Source of the DNA: Psychroflexus sp. ALD_RP9
GTDB lineage: Bacteria > Bacteroidota > Bacteroidia > Flavobacteriales > Flavobacteriaceae
Length of the DNA: 64,000 bases
Assembly: GCF_017311165.1 (NCBI RefSeq)
Contig: NZ_CP062973.1
Span: 1,426,001 to 1,490,000, forward strand
Direction of reading: 5' to 3'
Position numbers and translations under genes: made by a program. Shown here in pieces: positions 27,663 through 36,073 of this stretch (position 1 is the stretch's first letter; the number at the start of each line of letters is the position of its first letter). The notes under the pieces were generated by a model that was not told the origin of the DNA, did not search any database, and saw only the letters and a list, made by a program, of their open reading frames with translations.

Positions 27663-30245
27663 TTACTCAATGATTAATTTTTCAGTAAAACTTACGCTAT
27701 TGTTGCTCGCTTTTACAATGTAAATTCCGCTTTTTAAACTACTTATATTAATAATTTTATTTTCGGAAAGTTGTGTTTGTTGAACTAATTGTCCGTTTAG
27801 GTTGTAAATTTCAACTTGAATTCTGCTAACATCAATGTTGTTTTTAAAATTTAATTTAAACTGATTAGTTGCCGGGTTTGGGTATAAAATGAGTTGATTA
27901 TTATCAAATGTATTTGAAGCTAAAGTACAATTAAGTTCTGAAATTGGTGGTAAATCAAAAGCTTCAATCTGGTCAAATCGATTTGTTGAGTCACCTTGAG
28001 TAGCACTATAGCCTAAACCTCTTGAAGCAAACACTTCCCAAATTAAACACTGGTTTTCACCATTATTAGCAATTAAATCTGCTTGTAATATGGCATCTCG
28101 ACCATCAATAAAACCAGGCTCACATGTTTGCAATTTTAAGCCATCAATAACTAATTGCATAATTTTGTTATTGCCACCATTACCATTGTATATGTCGTTA
28201 TCGTAGCCGTACTCATCAATAAAAGCCCACGTTAAATCCCATAACATCGTAGACCAAACAAAGCCAACACCATGTGGTACTGATAATCCTGGATTATTTG
28301 TTAAGCTATAACTCGAAGGATTTGCAGTTGTGTTAGTTGTGTATTTAAATGGTCTAATGCCATTGCCATTAATTGGTTGGCTTACTGCAAAAGTTCCAAT
28401 TCCTCGACCATCAGTTCCTAAGTCTCCAGGTTCTAAAGTCATCATTAAAGCGATCCAGTCGCTCCAGCCTTCTCCCATTTGTTCTTCATTAAATAAGCAG
28501 TTTGGCTGTGATTTACCGCCTGTTAATCGTGTAGAAATTCCATGACCGTATTCATGACTGATAATACCATTATCAAAATCACCATCTATTTCATAAGGAC
28601 CATTGTTAACAAGAGTAGCACTAACTGTATTATTGGCTAGTAACGCATTAATAATTGCCTCTCCATCACTTTGAGAAACCATGATAGAAGGAATAGTAAT
28701 AGAGAAACCATCGCCGCCCATAACAATAGGATTGTCAGGAACATTATTTACCATAATAACTGCTAAAGCACCTGCATTTTGGGCTTGTTCAATTTTATTT
28801 ACAAACGTGCAACTTCCTCGTCTTATAACCACAATTTTATTATTTAAGGCGGTATTATTTGTTAATGGTTCGCAAGCATCTAAAACATCTAATGAATTTG
28901 GATCATCTAAGGCTAAAGCTAAATTAGCGTTGATAGGATTTACAGGAATTTCACCACCAAATGCAGCGGGAATCCCATTATAGTCTCCGGCCAAAGTTGA
29001 AGGATAACTAATGCTTAAAGGTGGGTCAGGTTGTCCAGCTGGTGACCATAAAAACATTTGCATACGTGGACTAAAGCCATCTGGAGGCGTGCCAAAATTA
29101 GCATTGTTTAAGCCGCTGCCATCTTGAGCATCAGCTAAAACAGGATCATTTCCAAAGATAGGAGATGCTTCATAGTTATACTCTTGAAAATTTCCAGCTT
29201 CTTCATCAAAACCATAATTAAACCAAACATCATGCATAAAATTATTCCATACAAATAAATTTGTAATTGATGCATCTTGATAAGACGCTGGTGTAGTGTT
29301 AAAATCTAATGGAAAATCAAAATTTAAACCTGGACCGCCATTAGGTGAATAACCATTGCCGTCATTTCCGTTTCTATCCTCTTGAGCATACACATTATTT
29401 CCTCGGGTTATAGTGTATTCTGCACCACTATTGCCGTCAGTATCGTGCCATCCATTTGGTGAAGCTGGGTTAGAGGGATTACTTATAAGCGTTCTTGCAC
29501 CATGATTTGGGGATTCCACAGGCAAAGGATAAGCATTGTAAGTACCAACATTTGTTGAAGTTGCAGTTAAAACACTAAAATTTTCAGTTGTATGTTGCTT
29601 TTTAGGTTCTCTGTGAGCAACATGATCATCGTTACAACTCAGCATCCAGTCATTTAAATTAATGAGCTCACCTGAATTTGCATCAATCCGAGCACTCCAC
29701 CAATGTAATGTTGATGTTTCATAAAGTGAAATATCCCAGCTTAACTTGAGTTGGTTTTCATTTTCAATATACATTAACTTAACCTGAATAGACTCTTCTG
29801 AAGCTCCCAAGTTTTTTACAATATAATGCTTAGTATCTTCGGCTGAAATAACACGAGTTGTTTGATTATTTGTTTCAATTTCTAAAATTTCAATTAATTT
29901 ATTTACAGCTTCAATAGGAGACAAACTTGCTGTTGTTTCATTCGCTTTACCAGCAATATTTGACTTAAAATTATGTGTAAACGATATAACTTTATCATCC
30001 TTAACTACAAAATTCCCGATAGCATTATAAATTGGTGTGCTATTATGCATTTGCTGCATGTAGTAAATGTGAGCATCTAAGCTGTTAGAAAAATGATGAC
30101 TATCTAATTTAAGGTAGGCTACATCTTCTTCAAAAAATTTTTCATTTTTTGCTTCACGCTCAAGAAAATCATGAATTTGTTTTTCAGGTGTTTGACTGTA
30201 AGTTATAACAGTTAAAAATAACGAAAAAATGTATGCATATTTCAT
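27663..30245 (-). CDS. Secreted M36 (fungalysin-type) metalloprotease with PA domain and T9SS tail
   Basis: 860 residues. Signal peptide (YIFSLFLTVITYSQ), an N-terminal FTP/PepSY-like propeptide (to about residue 210), then the M36 catalytic domain. The zinc motif HEYGH lies near residue 565, with the third-ligand Glu in EEQMGEGWSDW. A protease-associated (PA) domain is inserted before the active site (CEPLTNNTALNNKIVVIRRG, EQAQNAGALAVIMVNN). The last 75 residues are a type A sorting domain (LILYPNPATNQFKLNF, then GIYIVKASNNS ending EKLIIE), so it leaves the cell by T9SS, of which SprA (position 1) is the translocon. Extracellular protein degradation is the likely role. Confidence 0.93.
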   Translation of the reverse strand: MKYAYIFSLFLTVITYSQTPEKQIHDFLEREAKNEKFFEEDVAYLKLDSHHFSNSLDAHIYYMQQMHNSTPIYNAIGNFVVKDDKVISFTHNFKSNIAGKANETTASLSPIEAVNKLIEILEIETNNQTTRVISAEDTKHYIVKNLGASEESIQVKLMYIENENQLKLSWDISLYETSTLHWWSARIDANSGELINLNDWMLSCNDDHVAHREPKKQHTTENFSVLTATSTNVGTYNAYPLPVESPNHGARTLISNPSNPASPNGWHDTDGNSGAEYTITRGNNVYAQEDRNGNDGNGYSPNGGPGLNFDFPLDFNTTPASYQDASITNLFVWNNFMHDVWFNYGFDEEAGNFQEYNYEASPIFGNDPVLADAQDGSGLNNANFGTPPDGFSPRMQMFLWSPAGQPDPPLSISYPSTLAGDYNGIPAAFGGEIPVNPINANLALALDDPNSLDVLDACEPLTNNTALNNKIVVIRRGSCTFVNKIEQAQNAGALAVIMVNNVPDNPIVMGGDGFSITIPSIMVSQSDGEAIINALLANNTVSATLVNNGPYEIDGDFDNGIISHEYGHGISTRLTGGKSQPNCLFNEEQMGEGWSDWIALMMTLEPGDLGTDGRGIGTFAVSQPINGNGIRPFKYTTNTTANPSSYSLTNNPGLSVPHGVGFVWSTMLWDLTWAFIDEYGYDNDIYNGNGGNNKIMQLVIDGLKLQTCEPGFIDGRDAILQADLIANNGENQCLIWEVFASRGLGYSATQGDSTNRFDQIEAFDLPPISELNCTLASNTFDNNQLILYPNPATNQFKLNFKNNIDVSRIQVEIYNLNGQLVQQTQLSENKIINISSLKSGIYIVKASNNSVSFTEKLIIE

Positions 30246-30259
30246 TTATAGAATTTTGT

Positions 30260-30283
30260 AATAATACCCAAAAAAGTATTATT
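30260..30283 (-). other. Inverted repeat between saccharopine-dehydrogenase-like gene and M36 protease gene
   Basis: Perfect 8-bp arms AATAATAC / GTATTATT with an 8-base loop of mostly A (T on the minus strand), 15 bases upstream of the protease ATG. It could be a weak terminator for the upstream gene or an operator; it is AT-rich, so chance is possible. Confidence 0.3.
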
Positions 30284-30320
30284 TTGAAATTGAATAATTG
30301 TTAAATTTAATCAGATACTT

Positions 30321-31682
30321 TTACAATTGGTCTGGGTTATAGCCAAGATAATCACGCTCTGTCTCTGAAAATTTAATATCATAAGTTTCTAATTCTTTTA
30401 AAATCGGGTTGTAAATTTCAGGATAAATTGGTCTTAAAACTCCAGGTTTAGATATTTCACCAGAGATCATTTTTACTACGGCAATTCCTAATGGTAACCC
30501 AACTGTTCTTGCCATTGCTGTGAATGTTTGGTCTTCACCTATGCTAACCATTGTCGAGTCGATTTGTTGTTTTTTACCATTAAGCTCGTAACCAAATTTA
30601 TGGTACATTACAATCATATCTTTATCATCTGCGTTGAGCGTCCATTTGTCTTCTAAAATTTTTTGTAATGCTTGTGCTGGAGTTGCATTTTTAAGGCCAA
30701 TTACTTTGTTGTTATTGAAGATTTCGAGTTCTAAAAGTTTATCCCAAATTAAGTCATCTTGATCAATTTTAAGATTATGTCTTAATTTAAGTTCAACTGA
30801 ATCTGTTGGAGAATAAGGTAAGAACGAATTTACAAATTCACGGTAGGTCATGTTTTCAGAATTTTCTATCGTGTAAGAATCATCAGTCATACCTAGTTGC
30901 ACAAACACATTCCAAGCCTTGCTAAAACCTACTCTACGCAATGTACCTCTATAAAGTGTTGGGATATCTTTAATGTTGTAAACTTCGCGATAAGCTAATG
31001 AGTTTCGGTTGGCAAGACCTTCAAAACGACCGTAGCCGGGAACTTCTAAAAATTCAGTTCGTCTAAATAAACGTTGGTAAGGGATATATTTATATTGACC
31101 TTCTTGAATAAACTTTGCGGCGCCACCTTGTCCAGCTACAACAACATTTCTAGGATTCCAAGTAAATTTGTAGTGCCATAAGTTATCATCGCTTTCAGGA
31201 GCGACTAAACCGCCTGTAAACGATTCAAACAAAAGCATTTTTCCGCCTTGATCTCTAATACGATCAATTACTTGCATAGCACTCATGTGGTCAATCCCTG
31301 GATCTACACCAATTTCATTCATAAAAGTTAATCCTTTGGCTTTAACCTCTTGGTCAAGTGCCGCCATTTCATCTGATACGTAAGATGCTGTAGCTAAATT
31401 TTTATCGAAAGCAATGCAGTCTTTGGCGACTTCAATATGAAAACGCGCTGGCAGCATAGAAACTACTAAATCAGCTTCTTTGATGGCATTCTGTCTTTCT
31501 TCAGTTTTAAAAATATCTAATTCTATAGCTGAAGTTGAACTATAATTAGCAGCTTTTTTAGCAACATTTAAATCTTTATCAGCTATAGTGATTTCAAAAT
31601 TTAAATTTTTAGATTTTTCATGTAAATATCTTACTAATGCTGAAGTAGATTTCCCAGCACCAATTATTAATATGTTAGTCAT
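30321..31682 (-). CDS. Saccharopine dehydrogenase family protein
   Basis: 453 residues. N-terminal NAD(P)-binding Rossmann motif (ILIIGAGKSTSALVRYL), then ADLVVSMLPARFHIEVAKDC and the conserved NEIGVDPGIDHMSAM segment, followed by the large catalytic domain (MARTVGLPLGIAVVKMI). Family members act in lysine metabolism as saccharopine dehydrogenase or reductase, but close relatives are used for other amino-acid reactions such as carboxynorspermidine synthesis, so substrate is left open. It is a single-gene unit divergent from the DUF423 gene. Confidence 0.9.
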   Translation of the reverse strand: MTNILIIGAGKSTSALVRYLHEKSKNLNFEITIADKDLNVAKKAANYSSTSAIELDIFKTEERQNAIKEADLVVSMLPARFHIEVAKDCIAFDKNLATASYVSDEMAALDQEVKAKGLTFMNEIGVDPGIDHMSAMQVIDRIRDQGGKMLLFESFTGGLVAPESDDNLWHYKFTWNPRNVVVAGQGGAAKFIQEGQYKYIPYQRLFRRTEFLEVPGYGRFEGLANRNSLAYREVYNIKDIPTLYRGTLRRVGFSKAWNVFVQLGMTDDSYTIENSENMTYREFVNSFLPYSPTDSVELKLRHNLKIDQDDLIWDKLLELEIFNNNKVIGLKNATPAQALQKILEDKWTLNADDKDMIVMYHKFGYELNGKKQQIDSTMVSIGEDQTFTAMARTVGLPLGIAVVKMISGEISKPGVLRPIYPEIYNPILKELETYDIKFSETERDYLGYNPDQL

Positions 31683-31705
31683 AGTATTAATTATTTAGTA
31701 ATTCT

Positions 31706-31713
31706 TAATTTTG
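31706..31713 (+). promoter_or_regulatory. -7 box (TAATTTTG) of the DUF423 gene
   Basis: Perfect TANNTTTG, 42 bases upstream of the ATG, in the 73-base divergent gap. Confidence 0.4.
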
Positions 31714-31721
31714 CGAAGCCA

Positions 31722-31754
31722 CGAATGTAAATAAATTCAAATAAATTAAACAAA
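31722..31754 (-). promoter_or_regulatory. Promoter of the saccharopine-dehydrogenase-like gene
   Basis: TTTG (31754-31751), 21 bases, then TACATTCG (31729-31722; one change from TANNTTTG), 39 bases upstream of the ATG on the minus strand. Confidence 0.4.
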
Positions 31755-31755
31755 G

Positions 31756-32142
31756 ATGCATAAAAAGCTTTTAGGCCTTGGACTAATTCTAGGCGGAATT
31801 TCAATTGTATTAGGTGCTTTTGCTAGTCATGGTTTAGAAAATTTAATTGCAAAAGAAGCTATTGAAACTTTTGAAACTGGTGTACGCTACCAAATGTATC
31901 AAGCCTTGTTTTTAATAGGAGTTAGCTTTTATAAAGCTCTTTTAATCAGGCAAGTTAACTTGATTTTTTGGTTAAATTTAATTGGTGTTTTATGTTTTTC
32001 TGGTTCAATTTATGGTCTAGCTACAAATGAATTGTCAAGTTTTGATTTTAAAACAATAGCATTAGTAACACCTTTAGGCGGCTTGATGCTTATTATTGTT
32101 TGGTTTTATACTGCTTATTTAGTGTATAAAAAAAATAAATAA
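31756..32142 (+). CDS. DUF423 small membrane protein
   Basis: 128 residues with four membrane helices. The pattern MHKKLLGLGLILGGISIVLG followed by AFASHGLENLI and the ETFETGVRYQMYQALFLIGVS segment identify the DUF423 (YgdD-like) family of inner-membrane proteins. The function is unknown. It lies just upstream of pckA with a 75-base gap that holds the pckA regulatory region. Confidence 0.88.
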   Translation: MHKKLLGLGLILGGISIVLGAFASHGLENLIAKEAIETFETGVRYQMYQALFLIGVSFYKALLIRQVNLIFWLNLIGVLCFSGSIYGLATNELSSFDFKTIALVTPLGGLMLIIVWFYTAYLVYKKNK

Positions 32143-32144
32143 AG

Positions 32145-32158
32145 TTGATTTAAATCAG
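32145..32158 (+). promoter_or_regulatory. FNR/CRP-type palindrome upstream of pckA
   Basis: TTGAT-TTAA-ATCAG, nine of ten half-site bases of the FNR consensus TTGAT-N4-ATCAA. The inner 12 bases (32146-32157) are a perfect palindrome. Its centre is 32 bases upstream of the centre of the -7 box, near the -41.5 position typical of class II activation. Confidence 0.5.
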
Positions 32159-32179
32159 TAGATTTTCGAAATAAGTCTT

Positions 32180-32187
32180 TAAATTTG
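32180..32187 (+). promoter_or_regulatory. -7 box (TAAATTTG) of pckA
   Basis: Perfect TANNTTTG, 30 bases upstream of the pckA ATG, with no -33 TTTG; the palindrome at 32145-32158 lies directly upstream of the -33 position. Confidence 0.5.
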
Positions 32188-32217
32188 TTTGCCTAATGAT
32201 AATTCAACACCATTATT

Positions 32218-33813
32218 ATGCAAAACAATGAAAAAGTTACGAAAACGATTTCGTTAACATCTTACGGTATTCAATCCTCTAAGGTTCATTACCAACTATC
32301 ATCTGAAGAACTTCATAAAATAACAGTCGAAAAAAATCAAGGTGTCACAGTAAATTCTGGCGCTTTGGCTGTTAATACAGGTGAATTTACAGGCCGATCT
32401 CCAAAAGATCGATTTATTGTTGAAGATGCAATTACAAAAGACGAAATTTGGTGGGGTGATATTAATATTCCTTTTGAATCTGACAAGTTTGATCAACTTT
32501 ACGATAAGGTTGTTAACTACCTCTCAGATAAAGAGCTTTTTGTTCGGGATAATTTTGCTTGTGCAGACGAGAACTATAAAGTTAAAATTAGACATATAAA
32601 TGAGTATCCTTGGAGTAATATGTTTACTTACAATATGTTTTTAAGACCAAACGAGGCTGAATTAGAAAACTTTACACCAGAATGGACAGTTATTAATGCG
32701 CCAGGTTTTAAAGCTGATCCTGAAGTTGATGGAACACGAGCTCATAATTTTGCAATTCTTAATTTTACAAAAAAAATTGCTCTTGTTGGTGGTACTGGTT
32801 ACACAGGTGAAATTAAAAAGGGTATTTTTTCTGCCTTAAACTTTATTTTGCCAGTGATGAAGAATACTTTACCAATGCACTGTTCTGCAAATGTTGGTGA
32901 AGATGGAGATACAGCTATTTTCTTTGGTTTATCAGGAACAGGAAAAACAACGCTTTCTGCCGATCCAGAACGCTATTTAATCGGAGATGATGAACATGGA
33001 TGGACAAATGAAAACACGGTGTTTAATTTTGAAGGTGGTTGTTATGCTAAAGTTATTGACTTAACCGAAGAGAAAGAACCTGATATTTTTAGAGCTATAA
33101 AACCAGGAGCAATACTAGAAAATGTTGTGATAAATAATGGTGAAGTAGATTTTAAAGATGCTTCGATTACTCAAAATACAAGAGTGAGTTATCCTATTCA
33201 CCATATAAAAAATATTAAACAACCATCAGTTGGTGAAAACCCAAAAAATATCTTCTTTTTAACAGCTGATGCTTTTGGCGTATTACCTCCTATAAGTAAA
33301 TTAACTCCAGGTCAAGCAGCATTTCATTTTATAAGTGGTTACACTGCTAAAGTTGCAGGAACCGAGGCTGGAATTGATGAGCCATTGCCAAGTTTCTCAG
33401 CTTGTTTTGGCGCGCCATTTATGCCTTTACATCCAACACGATACGCTGAAATGCTTAGTAAAAAGATGCAGGAGGCTGGTGTTAATGTTTGGTTAGTTAA
33501 TACGGGTTGGACAGGTGGTCCTTACGGTACAGGTAGCAGAATGAAGTTAAAATATACCCGAGAAATGATTTCATCAGCTCTAGAAGGCCTGTTAGACCAA
33601 GTTGAGTTTGAGCAACATGAAATTTTTGGTTTACATATGCCTAAAGAGTGTCCTAACGTGCCTAACGAAGTCTTAAACCCAAAACAGACATGGGCAGATC
33701 AAGAAGCTTATGATAAAAAAGCAATGGCTTTAGCAAAATCTTTTAAAGATAACTTCAAGCAATTTGAAGATTATGCAAATGAAGAGATAATTAATGGTGG
33801 GCCTTTAAAATAG
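32218..33813 (+). CDS. pckA: ATP-dependent phosphoenolpyruvate carboxykinase
   Basis: 531 residues, the normal size for the ATP-type enzyme. It converts oxaloacetate and ATP to phosphoenolpyruvate and CO2, the committed gluconeogenic step. Motifs: the substrate loop TGRSPKDRFIVED, the kinase-1a P-loop GLSGTGKTTLSADP, the metal site LIGDDEHGW and the TAKVAGTEAG segment. It stands alone between its FNR-like site and -7 box and a strong terminator. With maeB it shows a metabolism built on organic and amino acids, in line with the secreted proteases. Confidence 0.97.
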   Translation: MQNNEKVTKTISLTSYGIQSSKVHYQLSSEELHKITVEKNQGVTVNSGALAVNTGEFTGRSPKDRFIVEDAITKDEIWWGDINIPFESDKFDQLYDKVVNYLSDKELFVRDNFACADENYKVKIRHINEYPWSNMFTYNMFLRPNEAELENFTPEWTVINAPGFKADPEVDGTRAHNFAILNFTKKIALVGGTGYTGEIKKGIFSALNFILPVMKNTLPMHCSANVGEDGDTAIFFGLSGTGKTTLSADPERYLIGDDEHGWTNENTVFNFEGGCYAKVIDLTEEKEPDIFRAIKPGAILENVVINNGEVDFKDASITQNTRVSYPIHHIKNIKQPSVGENPKNIFFLTADAFGVLPPISKLTPGQAAFHFISGYTAKVAGTEAGIDEPLPSFSACFGAPFMPLHPTRYAEMLSKKMQEAGVNVWLVNTGWTGGPYGTGSRMKLKYTREMISSALEGLLDQVEFEQHEIFGLHMPKECPNVPNEVLNPKQTWADQEAYDKKAMALAKSFKDNFKQFEDYANEEIINGGPLK

Positions 33814-33840
33814 AAGTGATTACTACTTTAAAAACTGAAC

Positions 33841-33870
33841 AAAAAAGCCAATTATTTAATTGGCTTTTTT
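33841..33870 (+). terminator. Bidirectional terminator of pckA, shared with the 3' end of hemD
   Basis: Near-perfect inverted repeat AAAAAAGCCAATTA / TAATTGGCTTTTTT. The right arm (33856-33870) also encodes the last residues KKAN and stop of hemD on the other strand, so the hairpin is partly coding. Confidence 0.85.
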
Positions 33871-34608
33871 GTTTGCATCTATAACATATTTTTCTATAGC
33901 CATAGTCATAGAAGGTGCTTCTGGAGTTGGCGCTTTAATTTGAACATTTAAACCTTTTTCTTTAGCAGCTTTTAGAGTTGTTTTCCCAAAGGCGGCAATT
34001 CTAGTGTTTTTTTGTTCAAAATCCGGGAAATTTTCAAAAAGCGATTTAATTCCACTTGGGCTAAAAAAGACAACAACATCATAAAAGACTTCTTTTAAGT
34101 GTGATAAATCACTAACTACTGTTTTGTAAAAAATCCCTCGCGTCCAATCGATACCTAATTTATCTAATTGTTGAGGTATAACCGGCTTAAGTGTGTCTGA
34201 AGATGGTAATAAAAACTTTTCATCTTTATGTTTTTTTATGTAAGCCACAAGGTCTTGAAAATTACGCTTACCAACATAAATCTTGCGTTTTCTGTAAACC
34301 ACATACTTTTGCAAATAGTAAGCAACGGCTTCACTTTGGCAAAAGTACTTCATTGTATCTGGAATTTTAAAACGCATTTCTTCTGCGATTCTAAAATAAT
34401 TGTCAACAGCATTTCTACTTGTAAGAATAATTGCCGTGTAGTTATGTAAATCTATTTTTTGTTGTCTTACCTCTTTAGAGTCAACGCCTTCAACATGAAT
34501 AAAAGGTATAAAGTCTATCTTTACCTTCAATTTAGATTCTAATTCAGCGTAAGGTGAATTATCTACTTTAGGTTCAGGTTGAGAGATTAGGATAGTCTTA
34601 ACTTTCAT
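33856..34608 (-). CDS. hemD: Uroporphyrinogen-III synthase HemD
   Basis: 250 residues. HemD closes and isomerises hydroxymethylbilane to uroporphyrinogen III in heme synthesis. The sequence shows the two-lobed HemD pattern: ILISQPEPKVDNSPYAELE and YTAIILTSRNAVDNYFRIAEE in lobe one, VVFFSPSGIKSLFENFPDF with RIAAFGKTTLKAAKEKGLN in lobe two. Conservation in this family is low, but the serine-rich FFSPSG and the AFGKTT motif are typical. The ATG at 34608 is chosen; the frame continues to a TTG at 34623. It follows the DUF4271 gene by about 20 bases, a pairing seen in Flavobacteria. Confidence 0.9.
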   Translation of the reverse strand: MKVKTILISQPEPKVDNSPYAELESKLKVKIDFIPFIHVEGVDSKEVRQQKIDLHNYTAIILTSRNAVDNYFRIAEEMRFKIPDTMKYFCQSEAVAYYLQKYVVYRKRKIYVGKRNFQDLVAYIKKHKDEKFLLPSSDTLKPVIPQQLDKLGIDWTRGIFYKTVVSDLSHLKEVFYDVVVFFSPSGIKSLFENFPDFEQKNTRIAAFGKTTLKAAKEKGLNVQIKAPTPEAPSMTMAIEKYVIDANKKAN

Positions 34609-34627
34609 AGGTTTCAATTTCAAACAC

Positions 34628-35266
34628 CTAAAATTTATACCAATTTAGGGCAATAATTATGGGTGCTATTTCAAGGCTGCAAATGTACAAAATAAAATAA
34701 AACCAATGAGGTAATAGTTTATTTCGTTCTTTATATGCTTGAAAACCAATGATAGCAAGGTTAATTAAAACAAATAGTGTAAAAATAGCGTAAATAAATT
34801 TTTGGTTTAGGTTATTATTTAAGTGATAAATAATAAAAAATGGATAGCAAATGAGTGTTGAAAATATAAAAGCACTTACCTTAGTTAAAGCGTATAATTT
34901 TACTAGTTTAACTGAGTCTGACAAGTAACCAATTGTAATTTCAAATCCTAACTTTAAAATCAAAACAAAAGTACCTACAAAGGTTAATTCGAGTGGCGAA
35001 AAATTGATGTTTAACCTAGGTTGATATATTTGGATGATGCTATAAATTATAAGAAGCGTTGAAGTTACTAGAAATACTTCAGTTGTATTAAAACTAAATT
35101 TTAAACGCTCTTTTTCTGCTAAGTAAGACTTTAATAAATCAGATTTAAAAAATAAATAAAATGTAGCTTCGTTTAAGTGTTTAGCAATGGCCATACAAAA
35201 GCCAATACCAAGTAAACTTAAAAAAAGCCAATTGTTAGTTGCTATGTTTCGAAGTATTACTTCCAT
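34628..35266 (-). CDS. DUF4271 membrane protein
   Basis: 212 residues with about six membrane helices (for example NWLFLSLLGIGFCMAIA, VFLVTSTLLIIYSII and FIYAIFTLFVLINLAIIGF). The FYLFFKSDLLKSYLAEKERL stretch after the first helix is characteristic of DUF4271, a Bacteroidetes-specific family found upstream of hemD. Function unknown; cotranscription with hemD is likely. A perfect -7 box ends only 8 bases before its ATG. Confidence 0.82.
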   Translation of the reverse strand: MEVILRNIATNNWLFLSLLGIGFCMAIAKHLNEATFYLFFKSDLLKSYLAEKERLKFSFNTTEVFLVTSTLLIIYSIIQIYQPRLNINFSPLELTFVGTFVLILKLGFEITIGYLSDSVKLVKLYALTKVSAFIFSTLICYPFFIIYHLNNNLNQKFIYAIFTLFVLINLAIIGFQAYKERNKLLPHWFYFILYICSLEIAPIIIALNWYKF

Positions 35267-35274
35267 AAGTGTCG

Positions 35275-35282
35275 CAAAATTA
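35275..35282 (-). promoter_or_regulatory. -7 box (TAATTTTG) of DUF4271-hemD
   Basis: Perfect TANNTTTG only 8 bases upstream of the ATG, which would give a transcript with almost no leader. Confidence 0.4.
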
Positions 35283-35295
35283 AACTAATTAGTTT
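35282..35295. promoter_or_regulatory. 14-bp perfect palindrome between divergent promoters
   Basis: AAACTAATTAGTTT in the 84-base gap between the DUF4271 gene and the glycosyltransferase gene, just upstream of the minus-strand -7 box. A second inverted repeat (GATGC / GCATC, 35297-35317) lies beside it. It is a candidate operator; AT-rich composition makes chance possible. Confidence 0.35.
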
Positions 35296-35326
35296 TGATG
35301 CGTGTTATCTATGCATCCAAATTAAT

Positions 35327-35334
35327 TACATTTG
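35327..35334 (+). promoter_or_regulatory. -7 box (TACATTTG) of the glycosyltransferase-pyrC unit
   Basis: Perfect TANNTTTG, 16 bases upstream of the ATG at 35351. Confidence 0.45.
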
Positions 35335-35350
35335 TATTTTTATAAATTTT

Positions 35351-36073
35351 ATGCTTAAAAGACTCGTCATTATACCAACCTATAACGAAATTGAAAATAT
35401 ATCTGATATTATTTCAGCTATAATTTCGTTACCTCTAAAGTTTGATATTTTGGTTGTTGATGATAATTCACCAGATGGTACGGCTAAAAAAGTACGAGAA
35501 TTACAAGCTAACTTTAAACAGATTTTTTTAGAAGTTCGTAATGCTAAGAATGGCTTGGGTAAAGCTTATATTCATGGATTTAAATGGGCGTTAGAGCAAG
35601 CTTATGATTTAATTTTTCAAATAGATGCAGATTTTTCTCATAACCCCAAAGATTTAATTTTACTCAATAAAGCTTGTGAGCAAGACAATGCAGACCTTGC
35701 AATTGGTTCGCGATATTTAACAGGCGTAAATGTTGTAAACTGGCCTATGAAGCGTGTGTTAATGTCTTGGTTAGCTTCTAAATATGTAAAAATCATGACA
35801 GGCTTACCTATTGAAGATACAACAGCTGGATTTGCCTGCTTTAAATCTAAAGTTTTAAAAGAAATTAACCTTGATAAAATTAAATTTATTGGGTATGCAT
35901 TTCAAATTGAAATGAAATATAAAGCTTATCACAAAGGCTTTTCAGTACAAGAAATCCCGATTATTTTTACGGATAGAACTAAAGGAACTTCAAAGATGAG
36001 CAGTAAAATTATCACAGAAGCAGTGTTTGGAATTATAAGAATGAGACTAACTAAACTTTTTGGAAGATTATAA
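35351..36073 (+). CDS. Polyprenol monophosphomannose synthase-like glycosyltransferase (GT2)
   Basis: 240 residues without membrane anchors. GT2 fold: VIIPTYNEIENI at the N-terminus, the nucleotide-binding VVDDNSPDGT, the DXD-type QIDADFSHNP and GSRYLTG, and the C-terminal IPIIFTDRTKGTSKMS typical of dolichol-phosphate mannose synthase. It would charge a polyprenyl phosphate with a hexose for envelope glycan or protein glycosylation. Its stop overlaps the pyrC start by one base, a gene pair common in Flavobacteria. Confidence 0.9.
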   Translation: MLKRLVIIPTYNEIENISDIISAIISLPLKFDILVVDDNSPDGTAKKVRELQANFKQIFLEVRNAKNGLGKAYIHGFKWALEQAYDLIFQIDADFSHNPKDLILLNKACEQDNADLAIGSRYLTGVNVVNWPMKRVLMSWLASKYVKIMTGLPIEDTTAGFACFKSKVLKEINLDKIKFIGYAFQIEMKYKAYHKGFSVQEIPIIFTDRTKGTSKMSSKIITEAVFGIIRMRLTKLFGRL

